From positions 124,001 to 188,000 of the forward strand of contig NZ_VLLA01000002.1 of assembly GCF_007830635.1 (NCBI RefSeq): a stretch of DNA of 64,000 bases, written 5' to 3'. This document shows, piece by piece, positions 8,617-16,606 of the stretch; position 1 is the stretch's first letter; the number at the start of each line of letters is the position of its first letter. The notes below the pieces were generated by a model, which had not been told where the DNA came from, did not search any database, and saw nothing but the letters and a program-made list of their open reading frames with translations. The position numbers and the translations under genes were made by a program. The stretch is from Bradyrhizobium huanghuaihaiense (GTDB taxonomy: Bacteria; Pseudomonadota; Alphaproteobacteria; Rhizobiales; Xanthobacteraceae).

Positions 8617-9764
8617 CCACCCAACGCCTCGGCCTCATCATGAACGGCGTCACCGGCCGCATGGGGCTCAACCAGCATCTGATCCGCTCGATCGTCGCGA
8701 TCCGCGACCAGGGCGGCGTCCGCCTCAAGAACGGTGACCGCGTGATGCCCGATCCGATCCTGGTCGGCCGCAGCGCCGAGAAGGTCGAGGCGCTTGCGAA
8801 GCGCTACAACATCACGCGCTGGACCACCGACCTCGACGCCGCGCTCGCCGACAAGAACGACACCATGTTCTTCGACGCCGCGACCACGCAAGCCCGGCCC
8901 GGTCTGCTGACCCAGGCCATCAATGCCGGCAAGCACGTCTATTGCGAGAAGCCGATCGCGACGAATTTCGAGGAAGCGCTCGAAGTCGTGAAGCTCGCCA
9001 ACGCCAGGGGCGTCAAGCACGGCACGGTGCAGGACAAGCTGTTCCTGCCCGGTCTGAAGAAGATCGCCTTCCTGCGCGATTCCGGCTTCTTCGGCCGCAT
9101 CCTCTCGGTGCGCGGCGAGTTCGGCTATTGGGTGTTCGAAGGCGGCTGGCAGGAAGCGCAGCGGCCGTCCTGGAACTACCGCGACGAGGACGGTGGCGGC
9201 ATCATCCTCGACATGGTCTGCCACTGGCGCTACGTGCTCGACAACCTCTTCGGCAATGTCCAGAGCGTGGTCTGCATCGGCAACACCGACATTCCCGAGC
9301 GCTTTGATGAGCAGGGCAAGAAGTACAAGGCGACCGCGGACGATTCCGCCTACGCGACCTTCCAGCTCGAGGGCGGCGTCATCGCCCACATCAACATGTC
9401 CTGGGTGACGCGCGTCTATCGCGACGACCTCGTCACCTTCCAGGTCGACGGCACGCTCGGCTCGGCGGTCGCGGGACTTTCCGACTGCATGATCCAGGCG
9501 CGGCAGGCGACCCCGAGGCCGGTGTGGAATCCCGACGAGAAGCGGCTGCACGATTTCTACGGCGATTGGCAGAAGCTGCCCGACAACGTCACCTACGACA
9601 ACGGCTTCAAGGAGCAGTGGGAGATGTTCATCCGCCACGTCTACGAGGATGCTCCCTACAAGTTCACGCTGCTGGAAGGCGCCAAGGGCGTGCAGCTCGC
9701 CGAATGCGCGCTGAAGAGCTGGAAGGAGCGGCGCTGGATCGACGTCGCTCCGATCAACGTGTGA
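8613..9764 (+). CDS. Gfo/Idh/MocA-family oxidoreductase
   Basis: A 383-residue protein. The N-terminal Rossmann fold begins GLIMNGVTGRMG, and the family box CEKPIATNFEEAL lies near residue 110, supplying the catalytic Lys of the EKP motif. The C-terminal domain is the mixed alpha/beta domain that holds the sugar. Family members are NAD(P)-dependent dehydrogenases of sugars, inositols and sugar acids. The ATG overlaps the previous stop (ATGA). Together with DUF993 and a sugar-phosphate isomerase-like gene downstream it points to oxidation of a cyclic polyol or keto-sugar. Confidence 0.88.
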   Translation: MTTQRLGLIMNGVTGRMGLNQHLIRSIVAIRDQGGVRLKNGDRVMPDPILVGRSAEKVEALAKRYNITRWTTDLDAALADKNDTMFFDAATTQARPGLLTQAINAGKHVYCEKPIATNFEEALEVVKLANARGVKHGTVQDKLFLPGLKKIAFLRDSGFFGRILSVRGEFGYWVFEGGWQEAQRPSWNYRDEDGGGIILDMVCHWRYVLDNLFGNVQSVVCIGNTDIPERFDEQGKKYKATADDSAYATFQLEGGVIAHINMSWVTRVYRDDLVTFQVDGTLGSAVAGLSDCMIQARQATPRPVWNPDEKRLHDFYGDWQKLPDNVTYDNGFKEQWEMFIRHVYEDAPYKFTLLEGAKGVQLAECALKSWKERRWIDVAPINV

Positions 9765-9791
9765 GGTTGATTGGATAAATGTCTGCTGAGC

Positions 9792-9913
9792 CGTCATTGC
9801 GAGCGAAGCGAAGCAATCCAGAGTCTTTCCGCAGAGGCAGTCTGGATTGCTTCGTCGCGGAGTTTATCATCCGGCCGGCCGAAGGCCGGACCGGGTGGCT
9901 CCTCGCAATGACG
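9792..9913. repeat. Dispersed inverted-repeat element, CGTCATTGCGAG family, copy 3, interrupted by a second palindrome
   Basis: The outer and inner arms match the copies at 3144 and 53550, but the right arm is split after cttcgtcgc by about 38 extra bases (roughly 9859-9896). The insert contains its own palindrome, ccggcc-gaa-ggccgg. The right end then resumes with ggctcctcgcaatgacg. It lies 17 bases before the DUF993 start codon, so it is in the untranslated leader. Confidence 0.88.
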
Positions 9914-9930
9914 GGGAGAGGTTCGAAATC

Positions 9931-11124
9931 ATGAACAAGCCCGTCCCACCCATGTCGTCATTGTCACTCAAGCTGCCCAAGGCCGATCGCTCGATCGAGA
10001 CCTACCGGCTCGCGGCTTCGCGAACGTTCCCCGCAAAGCTCGAGGGACCGCTGAACCGCATTGCCTTCTCAGCCGTGCATACGGTCGCCGATCCCTTCGC
10101 GGACAACGATCCCTGGCTCTCGGTCGCCGTCGACTGGGACAAGACCATCGCCTTCCGCGAGCACGTCTGGGACCTTGGTCTGGGCGTTGCTGAAGCCATG
10201 GACACCGCGCAGCGCGGCATGGGGCTGGACTGGCCGACCTCGCTCGAGCTGATCACGCGCTCGGTCGGCGCCGCCAAGCGCCGCAATGCGCTGGTGTTCT
10301 CCGGAGCCGGCACCGACCACCTCGCGGTCGAGGATGCCAAAACCATCGACGACGTCATCCGCGCCTATGAGGAGCAGATCTCGGCAGTCGAGAAGATCGG
10401 CGGCCGCATCATCCTGATGGCCTCGCGCGCGCTGGCCAAGCTTGGCCGCAACGCTGACGATTACGCAAAAGTCTATGACCGCGTGTTGTCGCAGGTCCGC
10501 GAGCCCGTGATCATCCACTGGCTCGGCGACATGTTCGATCCGGCGCTGACGGGATATTGGGGGGGCACCAAAGACCTCGACAAGGCGATGGACACGGCCG
10601 TTTCCATCATCAACGGCAACGCCGCCAAGGTCGACGGCGTCAAGGTGTCGCTGCTGGACAAGCAGCGCGAGATCGATATGCGCCGGCGCCTCGACAAGCG
10701 CATCAAGATGTACACCGGCGACGACTTCAATTACGCGGAGCTGATCGCCGGCGACGAGAAGGGCTTTTCGCACGCGCTGCTCGGTATCTTCGATGCCATC
10801 GCGCCGGCAGCGTCCTACGCGCTGTCGCGGCTGGCGGCGGGTGACGAGGCCGGCTTCCACGACGTGCTGGGGCCGACTGTGCCGCTGTCGCGCCACATCT
10901 TCAAGGCGCCGACGCGCTTCTACAAGACCGGCGTCGTCTTCATGGCTTACCTCAACGGCCACCAGGACCATTTCACCATGGTCGGGGGACAGGAGAGCAC
11001 GCGCTCCACGTTGCATCTGGCCGAGCTGTTCCGTCTCGCCGACAAGGCCGGCCTGCTCGCCAATCCCGAACTCGCGACGCAGCGGATGAAGACCGTGCTC
11101 GCCACCCACGGTATCGAATCCTGA
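9931..11124 (+). CDS. DUF993 family (dihydrodipicolinate synthase-like TIM barrel) protein
   Basis: A 397-residue protein matching the DUF993 family, which is distantly related to dihydrodipicolinate synthase/N-acetylneuraminate lyase aldolases. The ATG at 9931 is chosen because the frame upstream runs through the repeat. Recognisable parts are the N-terminal NRIAFSAVHTVADPFADN, a central EKIGGRIILMASRALAK, and HWLGDMFDPALTGYWGG. DUF993 genes usually travel with a Gfo/Idh/MocA dehydrogenase and a xylose-isomerase-like barrel, exactly as here. A retro-aldol or related C-C step is an inference. The stop overlaps the next start (ATGA at 11121-11124). Confidence 0.82.
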   Translation: MNKPVPPMSSLSLKLPKADRSIETYRLAASRTFPAKLEGPLNRIAFSAVHTVADPFADNDPWLSVAVDWDKTIAFREHVWDLGLGVAEAMDTAQRGMGLDWPTSLELITRSVGAAKRRNALVFSGAGTDHLAVEDAKTIDDVIRAYEEQISAVEKIGGRIILMASRALAKLGRNADDYAKVYDRVLSQVREPVIIHWLGDMFDPALTGYWGGTKDLDKAMDTAVSIINGNAAKVDGVKVSLLDKQREIDMRRRLDKRIKMYTGDDFNYAELIAGDEKGFSHALLGIFDAIAPAASYALSRLAAGDEAGFHDVLGPTVPLSRHIFKAPTRFYKTGVVFMAYLNGHQDHFTMVGGQESTRSTLHLAELFRLADKAGLLANPELATQRMKTVLATHGIES

Positions 11125-11980
11125 TGCGCGATTTCTCGTCTGACCACGGCTGGATGTCGCTGAACACGGCGACCGTCCGCAAGCAGGGTGACCTCGTCGA
11201 AATCATCGATGCCTGTGCGAGGCACGGCATCCGCGCCATCGATCCCTGGCGCGACCAGGTCGCTGCCGTCGGTCTCGACCGCGCCGCGCGCGCGGTGCGC
11301 GATGCCGGTCTCGATCTCTCAGGCTATTGCCGCGGCGGCATGTTCACCTCCGACGCCTCGCGCCGGGGCGAGGTGCGCGACGACAACCGGCGCTGCGTCG
11401 ATGAGGCCAAGGCGCTGGGTGCGTCCTGCTGGTCGTCGGCGGCCTGCCGCAATATTCGCGGCCGGGCAGCGAAGTCTCGAAGGATATCGCGGGAGCGCGC
11501 GGGCAGGTCGAGGAAGCCCTCGCCGAGATGCTCGACTACGCCAAACAGGCCAACCTGCCGCTGGCCATCGAGCCGTTGCATCCGGCCTATGCGGCCGACC
11601 GTGCCTGCGTGAACACGACAAAGCAGGCGCTCGACATTTGCGACCGTCTCGATCCCGGCCGCACCGGCATGCTCGGCGTTGCGCTCGACGTCTATCACAT
11701 CTGGTGGGATCCGGAGCTGATGGGCCAGATCGCGCGGGCCGGCAAGGATCGCCTGCTCGCGTTCCATGTCTGCGACTGGCTGGTGCCGACAAAAGACATC
11801 CTCAATGACCGCGGCATGATGGGCGACGGCGTCATCGACATCAAATCGGTGCGTCAAGCGGTCGAAGCGCAGGGCTTTGCCGGCTATTCGGAGATCGAGA
11901 TCTTCTCCAATGACTGGTGGGGCAAGCCGATGGACGAAGTGCTTCGCACCTGCATCGCGCGGCACAGGACGGTGGTGTAG
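11124..11980 (+). pseudogene. Sugar phosphate isomerase/epimerase-like gene with a one-base frameshift
   Basis: The first ~101 codons (11124 to ~11427) read as the N-terminal half of an AP-endonuclease-type TIM barrel (NTATVRKQGDLVEIIDACAR, then SGYCRGGMFT). The rest continues in the -1 frame from about 11429: LVVGGLPQYSRPGSE, then EMLDYAKQANLPLAIEPLHP, VALDVYHIWWDPEL and HVCDWLVPTKD, to a stop at 11978-11980. Adding one C at gtcctgc/tggtcgt (11427-11431) restores one frame of about 285 residues. It ends the catabolic operon and overlaps the DUF993 stop. Either the gene is newly inactivated or this is a sequencing error; codon usage is normal on both sides. Confidence 0.85.
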
Positions 11981-12087
11981 GCTCCGCGAGCGTGGCCGTG
12001 ACGGGCTGCGGCCCGTTGCAGCGTGCCTTCAGCTCACCCAGCGAGGCATGGAACTGGTCCAAGGCACCTCGGCAGGATTGCGCTCGT

Positions 12088-13419
12088 TCACGTCTGCGTC
12101 GGCGGGATTGTCATGCGATGGACTTCCATCTTTTGACCGATACCCTTCAGGTTCTCGTAGTCGCGCGACACCGAGCGCGAATTGACGATATCACCGACGC
12201 CAGGCGCCTCCATCGCGGTTGCACTGATGCAGACTTCGTTGACATCGGCGAGACCTTGCACGCGTGCGGCGATATTCACGTCCTGTCCGAAATAGTCGAT
12301 CCGGTCGTTGAGCGTCACCGCAATCGCCCGACCCTTGTGGACGCCGACCTTGAGGCCCAGCGGCCGTGAAGCGGTCCGGTTGAATCGCGACAGTTCTTCG
12401 ATCATCTCGACTGAGGCGCAAACGGCGTCCTGGGGACGCTCGAACCCGGCCATGACTGCATCGCCGATCGTCTTGATAATGGTGCCGGATCGTTCCCGGA
12501 TGATCCTGTTCAAGATCTCAAAGTGCTGACGGACCAGGAAATACGCGTTCACGTCACCAACGCTTTCATACAGCGGGGTCGACTGCTTCAGATCGGTGAA
12601 CAGGAAAGTCATGTCCGAGACCTTGATGCTCTCGCCCTCATCCACCAGCTGCGCCTTGTACAGTTCGCGGAAGCTCGGGGTGAGCAGCAACCGCTTGCCG
12701 GACAGAAACGGTTCATATTCGACCCGATGGGGTTCGAAACCGAAGGGGTACTGGACGAACCAGAAGCGGCCGCGATCGCCAGTACGGTTCTCGATCCGGA
12801 TGGTGTGCTTGCCCGGGTTGAGATCGGCCGTCTGCCGGAACGAAAACCGTCCGTCGCCGAGGACGATGTCTCGCGGTGCCGTTGGCCGGTCCGGTAGCAG
12901 AAAGCGACCCGACTCGAGCTGGACCAGCGTCTCCTGCGGCTCTGCTGGCGTCCCGTTCGCGAAGAAGACCAGAAGGAGTTTGTGGCTCAAATCCAGCACC
13001 TCGAAGCGGCCAGCCGTGACCTCGAAGTCGAAGCTGCGGTGCTCATGCGCCTCGATATCGGCGAATCCCCGTGAGAGCGCGGCAACGAGCTGCTGGTGCG
13101 TCATTCCGTGCGGAGCGATGAAGCCTTTGGAAAAGTTGTAGCGCAGGTAAAAATCCTCGACGGACAGCCTTTCGGGATGGCGGAATATGATGTCGCGGAC
13201 GCCGCTCGAGACTGTAAATGCGACCTGGATGTAGTCGTCCAGCGCCACATCGTTGATCGCGTTGCAGAACGCGCACTGAAAGCGCGGATGGACCTGGTCG
13301 AGTTCGCGGAAGCTGCCGGCGACCTGCGGGCAATAGGCGCAGATCAGCAACCAGTCCATATCGAACAGGCCCACCTTGGCAGCGTGCACGAACAGCCCGA
13401 TCGCGTCTGCCTCGGACAT
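12088..13419 (-). CDS. DUF5939 domain plus class III adenylate/guanylate cyclase; true N-terminus displaced by frameshift
   Basis: From the ATG at 13419 the protein has 443 residues. An N-terminal DUF5939-type region includes a Cys pair that could bind zinc (LICAYCP and QCAFCNA). From about residue 275 a class III nucleotidyl cyclase domain follows: MTFLFTDLKQST and IIKTIGDAVMAGF carry the two metal-binding Asp. The same frame continues upstream of 13419 with protein-like sequence (AARSWAPNVLPELERFIRTA, VNPIQYGRAVG) back to ~13575 but has no start codon. An ATG with a GGGAG site at 13592 lies in another frame, one base off. The real start is probably 13592. Product: cAMP or cGMP. Confidence 0.82.
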   Translation of the reverse strand: MSEADAIGLFVHAAKVGLFDMDWLLICAYCPQVAGSFRELDQVHPRFQCAFCNAINDVALDDYIQVAFTVSSGVRDIIFRHPERLSVEDFYLRYNFSKGFIAPHGMTHQQLVAALSRGFADIEAHEHRSFDFEVTAGRFEVLDLSHKLLLVFFANGTPAEPQETLVQLESGRFLLPDRPTAPRDIVLGDGRFSFRQTADLNPGKHTIRIENRTGDRGRFWFVQYPFGFEPHRVEYEPFLSGKRLLLTPSFRELYKAQLVDEGESIKVSDMTFLFTDLKQSTPLYESVGDVNAYFLVRQHFEILNRIIRERSGTIIKTIGDAVMAGFERPQDAVCASVEMIEELSRFNRTASRPLGLKVGVHKGRAIAVTLNDRIDYFGQDVNIAARVQGLADVNEVCISATAMEAPGVGDIVNSRSVSRDYENLKGIGQKMEVHRMTIPPTQT

Positions 13420-13693
13420 GCCGACGGCGCGGCCGTATTGGATGGGGTTGACGCGAAGAAGATCGTAGTCGCCGGCGGTCCGGATGAAGCGCTCGAGCTC
13501 CGGCAGAACATTCGGTGCCCAGCTTCTTGCCGCTGCGAGCGCGGCGAGCCGCTGGTTCAGGAGACTCTGTTGACTGGAGACGGGACATTCATCTCACGCT
13601 CCCTACCTGATGGGCTGACGACGCTATTGGTGTCTCCGGGTGCGGCTATACCGTCGCGAAGTCCTGGCTGTGTCGCTGCGCACACCTGGAAAT

Positions 13694-14449
13694 TCAGCGA
13701 TCGATACGTGCTACGGCCTCCTGTGTCTCGGCAGGTGCGGCTTCATTGGTCCGCACAAATACAAAACGGGATGCCATGGAGATCTGTGCGTCGGGGCTGC
13801 CATCCTGGCCGATGAGAATTAGTCCCGCTCCGCCATTGGCTACATTCAAGATGACGGGAGCACCCTTCCACGTTCTGATTGGCTCCATTCCGATGATGAG
13901 AAATTCACCGATCGGCTGGTCAAAATATTGAAGCCTCAGCTGTGGCCCGACTTCTGCCGCCGCAAGTCCGAAACCCAGCTTCTTGGCGCGCGCATAAATG
14001 TCCGCCAGCGACGCAGTATCGGTCTGAAAGCCGAGTTCGGCTGCCGACACCGCAAAAAGCTCTACGTTTGCTTTCGCGCGGCGAAGGGTAAAGCTCGGTC
14101 GTGCGAGAATTTCGCCAGCCGAGTTTCCGATACCGCAACCCGCCGCATCCAATGCGTTACTGAGGGCAAAGAGATTTGCAAGCGTCCCGATTGTGATCTT
14201 CTTCCACACCTGGACTTCGACGGCGGATTTGATCGGGATTTGCGGCCTGTCGGCTGACGGGGCTTTCTTGAGCCTTAGCTGGTTCTGCAGGACATCTCGC
14301 GCCGTGCATTGAGCGCTGGCTTCGCTGGCAAACAGGAGAGTGCAAGCGGTGCAGAGCACCGCAACAATATGAATTCCACAGCGGCGCCATCCTGGGGAAT
14401 GACACCGTATGGTATGGCAACTGACTTTCTTGCCAGCTGTAAGGTCCAT
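13694..14449 (-). CDS. Exported protein of unknown function
   Basis: A 251-residue protein; the ATG at 14449 follows AGAGAGG. After a basic leader there is a hydrophobic stretch (IVAVLCTACTLLFASEA) and a likely signal peptidase site at Ala-Ser-Ala-Gln around residue 47. The mature part has two Cys, no recognised domain and no transmembrane helix. A repeated Gly-rich turn (NVANGGAGLILIGQDG) near the C-terminus suggests a beta-rich fold. It stands alone between the cyclase (same strand, 100 bases away) and a 700-base gap. I do not recognise a family. Confidence 0.65.
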   Translation of the reverse strand: MDLTAGKKVSCHTIRCHSPGWRRCGIHIVAVLCTACTLLFASEASAQCTARDVLQNQLRLKKAPSADRPQIPIKSAVEVQVWKKITIGTLANLFALSNALDAAGCGIGNSAGEILARPSFTLRRAKANVELFAVSAAELGFQTDTASLADIYARAKKLGFGLAAAEVGPQLRLQYFDQPIGEFLIIGMEPIRTWKGAPVILNVANGGAGLILIGQDGSPDAQISMASRFVFVRTNEAAPAETQEAVARIDR

Positions 14450-14824
14450 AACGGACCTCTCTTGCGCTATTGCAGCGCCAAAAAAATCAAACTGTCACTT
14501 CGCAATGGTCAGGCCGGTTCACGGCAGAAAAGCCGTCGTTCGCGCAGCTTATAGAGTTTGGTCCCGGAAATCCCGAAAAGGTTCAGCGGCGATGACGCCG
14601 GATGACGAAGCGTGGTGCACGTTTTGCGAAGCGACCAGCTCGTGCGGGTCAGCGAGCTTGTGGGAGTACCACCAATGATGAGGTGGACTGCCATCAGCTT
14701 TCAGGCAGAATATCATCATCCCGATGCCGCAGCCTCGCCACAGTCTGTGCCAGATCGGATGTGGTAATCAGTGGCATCAACGATCAGCAGGTAGGGCGGA
14801 TGTACCCATTGCCTGTTGATCTTG

Positions 14825-14856
14825 AATGGCCCCGACGTGCAAACGTCGGGGCCATT
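14825..14856. terminator. Perfect 14-bp hairpin with GCAA tetraloop
   Basis: aatggccccgacgt (14825-14838), loop gcaa (14839-14842), acgtcggggccatt (14843-14856). All 14 pairs are complementary and the loop is a GNRA tetraloop on the plus strand. No T-run follows on either strand, so a classical intrinsic terminator is not proven; an RNA-level structure or a symmetric protein site is equally possible. Confidence 0.55.
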
Positions 14857-15107
14857 GCTGTGATCGGCGCGACAAGGCTGGCGAGCTTCGCCGAAGTCGC
14901 CGGCGCGCTTTATTGCGGAGCGCCAGGGACGATCCTGCAATTCAATGCGCCGGCCAAACTGGTTTCGAGGTCAAATTTTTTCGGGCTGGACTGTTCGGTG
15001 ACTGGACTGTTCGGTGAAAAGTCAGACGATTGCGCTATCATCGATTCACCGTCAAACACCGGGCTATCACTCGTCAATTCGATCTGCGAAGCTGTGACGA
15101 CACAAAT

Positions 15108-15129
15108 GCGCTTGCAAGCAAGCAAGCGC
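15108..15129 (+). promoter_or_regulatory. Leader hairpin before the 77-aa gene
   Basis: gcgcttgc (15108-15115), loop aagcaa, gcaagcgc (15122-15129), two bases before the AAGGGAGG ribosome binding site. It could limit ribosome access to the GTG start at 15145. Confidence 0.4.
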
Positions 15130-15144
15130 GAAGGGAGGTTCGCA

Positions 15145-15378
15145 GTGGATAAGGTGCGACGCTTGCGTGCGATGAGCTCACTTTGCCGCCAACAGGCCGC
15201 GTACAACAGCATGAACAAGTGGAAGCTGCTCGCAGAAGCAGAATACTGGGATCATCTGGCCGAGCTTGCGTTGTCTTCGCACTTCCAACAATGCAACGCC
15301 ATTGGCTCGAATGAGATAGATCAGCCTCAAGCGGTCGCTAACACGAAAGATGCTGGGCGGAAGACGATTTCCGCGTGA
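15145..15378 (+). CDS. Small hypothetical protein (77 aa)
   Basis: The GTG at 15145 is preceded by AAGGGAGG. The product has the pattern RRLRAMSSLCRQQAAYN, then WKLLAEAEYWDHLAELAL, with a conserved-looking Cys and Trp pairs. Small proteins of this type (a helix with LCRQxAA, then a W-x-LL-x-A-E-x-W helix) are common and unassigned in Bradyrhizobium. The open frame extends far upstream, but only this part looks conserved. An 8-bp hairpin lies directly ahead of the ribosome binding site. Function unknown. Confidence 0.65.
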   Translation: MDKVRRLRAMSSLCRQQAAYNSMNKWKLLAEAEYWDHLAELALSSHFQQCNAIGSNEIDQPQAVANTKDAGRKTISA

Positions 15379-15453
15379 GTTCTGAAATGGGGCTGTAGCT
15401 GCGTTACGTGCCGCTGCACCCATGCAGAGAGTGCGCGGCAGCGACATCCATGT

Positions 15454-15675
15454 TTAGGACCACGGCGGCTCTTCGCCCGCCGCGGCTGCCTCGTGGTTGA
15501 TCGTGACACCCGCCGAACGCAATCCAGTCAGAAATACAGTTCTTACAGAGGCAGTATCAAATCCAATATCCTTGGCGTTTGGTGGATGGGCCTCGCTGTC
15601 CTTCAAGCGGAGCGCCAAATGCAATTGCTCGCAAAGGTGCCGAACGACGAGATTGACTTGATCGTCAGTCATCAT
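15454..15675 (-). CDS. Small hypothetical protein (73 aa)
   Basis: The start at 15675 is preceded by AGGAGA eight bases upstream (two adjacent ATGs make 15675 or 15672 possible). The product begins MMTDDQVNLVVRHLCEQLH and is soluble, mostly helical at the N-terminus, with an acidic C-terminus. No family is recognised. It lies between the 77-aa gene and the hemerythrin gene and may be a free-standing small gene of the same accessory block. Confidence 0.5.
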   Translation of the reverse strand: MMTDDQVNLVVRHLCEQLHLALRLKDSEAHPPNAKDIGFDTASVRTVFLTGLRSAGVTINHEAAAAGEEPPWS

Positions 15676-15818
15676 TGTCTTCTCCTGCTATCCCAACCCT
15701 ACGCTCATGGTTGCGGGGCCGGTCCGTCTGGCACACCGGAAGTGACCAAGCGGCGATTGGGGCGACGCTTTGACCTTTCGGACATTGAATCCGATCAGCA
15801 CAATGCGGATGAGCTTGA

Positions 15819-16382
15819 CTAGTGCCGTTCGGCTTCGGCTTCTTGTTCCAACTGCGAGATGCGTACCCGTAGCGCGTCGAACGTCTCTTCGGCCGCCTCG
15901 CTAAACAGCGGATCCTCAGGATTGGATATAGCTGAAGCGATCTCCGTCCAATCTTGAGGCTCGAGAGCCTTCACGGCAGCGGGAAAGAAATCGCGATCTT
16001 CCATCGTGATGTGGCGTCGCTCGTGCTCGATGAAATCGTGAACGATGGCATGCACATCTTGCCGAAGGAGTTCGCGGCCCGCAAGAACATTGCCAATCTC
16101 CTGAGCGACTCGGCGCAAAAGTTCAGCCCCTCTCTGGTGCTCGCGAGCGAGATCACCGATCTTCGCAGCCGCACCGGGATCGCGAATTTTTAACTTGGCG
16201 AAGACCAGGTCTTCCTGAGGGTGGTGGTAAATCTCGGGATAAAGTTCGAAATAGCTAATGACCGCGCCAATAACCTCATAATCGGGGCGGTCGCCCAGGT
16301 CGAAAACCTGAAGCTCCCGCTCAAGGATCGCGAGCAGTTTCTCGATATTGCGGTGCTCTTGGCTTAAGCGCTCAATGATCAT
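15819..16382 (-). CDS. Hemerythrin HHE-domain protein
   Basis: A 187-residue protein; ATG at 16382 is preferred to a TTG at 16397. The HHE cation-binding four-helix fold is clear: HRNIEKLLAILE near residue 10, YPEIYHHPQEDLVFAKL near 50, a conserved EHQRG near 80, and HDFIEHERRHITMEDRDFF near 115. These give the His and Glu ligands for a di-iron site. Such bacterial proteins bind O2 or NO or help repair iron-sulfur clusters (YtfE-like). A FixK2-type box lies 67-80 bases upstream, implying induction at low oxygen. Confidence 0.88.
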   Translation of the reverse strand: MIIERLSQEHRNIEKLLAILERELQVFDLGDRPDYEVIGAVISYFELYPEIYHHPQEDLVFAKLKIRDPGAAAKIGDLAREHQRGAELLRRVAQEIGNVLAGRELLRQDVHAIVHDFIEHERRHITMEDRDFFPAAVKALEPQDWTEIASAISNPEDPLFSEAAEETFDALRVRISQLEQEAEAERH

Positions 16383-16448
16383 TGCTGTGATCCACAAAGT
16401 GACCGATTGAGAAGCTTTGAAAGCTTAGCCCGAAGTCGCCTCAGCTTC

Positions 16449-16462
16449 TTGCGCTAAATCAA
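16449..16462 (-). promoter_or_regulatory. FixK2/FNR-type box upstream of the hemerythrin gene
   Basis: The 14-mer ttgcgctaaatcaa (plus strand) fits the FixK2 consensus TTG(A/C)-N6-(T/G)CAA exactly, with the TTGCGC half often seen in Bradyrhizobium. Its centre is 73 bases before the ATG at 16382. A class II site at -41.5 would place transcription start near 16414, with TAAGCT (16428-16423, minus strand) as a weak -10. Confidence 0.6.
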
Positions 16463-16606
16463 GTCCCGGGCGCATAGTGCGCCATCCGCTCTTGGGCCGC
16501 CGTTGGGAGTTAACCGGACACCAGCCAGCCGCTTAATGAGTACACGCCCGAGTCACCCCGCTTCGTTCGACCGCTGCGCAAATTGCAACGAGAGAACGCG
16601 ACGCCC

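Larger units (their letters stand above)
14450..15144. other. Gene-poor stretch with a perfect GNRA hairpin
   Basis: No convincing gene is visible in these 695 bases. A plus-strand frame is open from 14602 through the small gene at 15145, but its part before 15145 has no ribosome binding site and no family resemblance. The stretch contains the hairpin at 14825-14856 and the short hairpin at 15108-15129. Base composition is lower in GC than the flanks, suggesting old, decaying or acquired sequence. Confidence 0.5.

Noticed and set aside
14675..14770. A 31-codon frame starting ATGATGAGG after a GGGAG
   Set aside because: Short, not related to anything recognised, and in a stretch with no coding signature.
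15112..15125. ttgcaagcaagcaa before the 77-aa gene as a FixK box
   Set aside because: It fits the loose consensus, but it is a simple GCAA repeat and lies only 20 bases before the start codon, too close for activation.
14602..15144. Extension of the 77-aa gene to 258 residues
   Set aside because: The first 181 codons show no conserved pattern and run through a perfect hairpin; the GTG at 15145 has the only good ribosome binding site.
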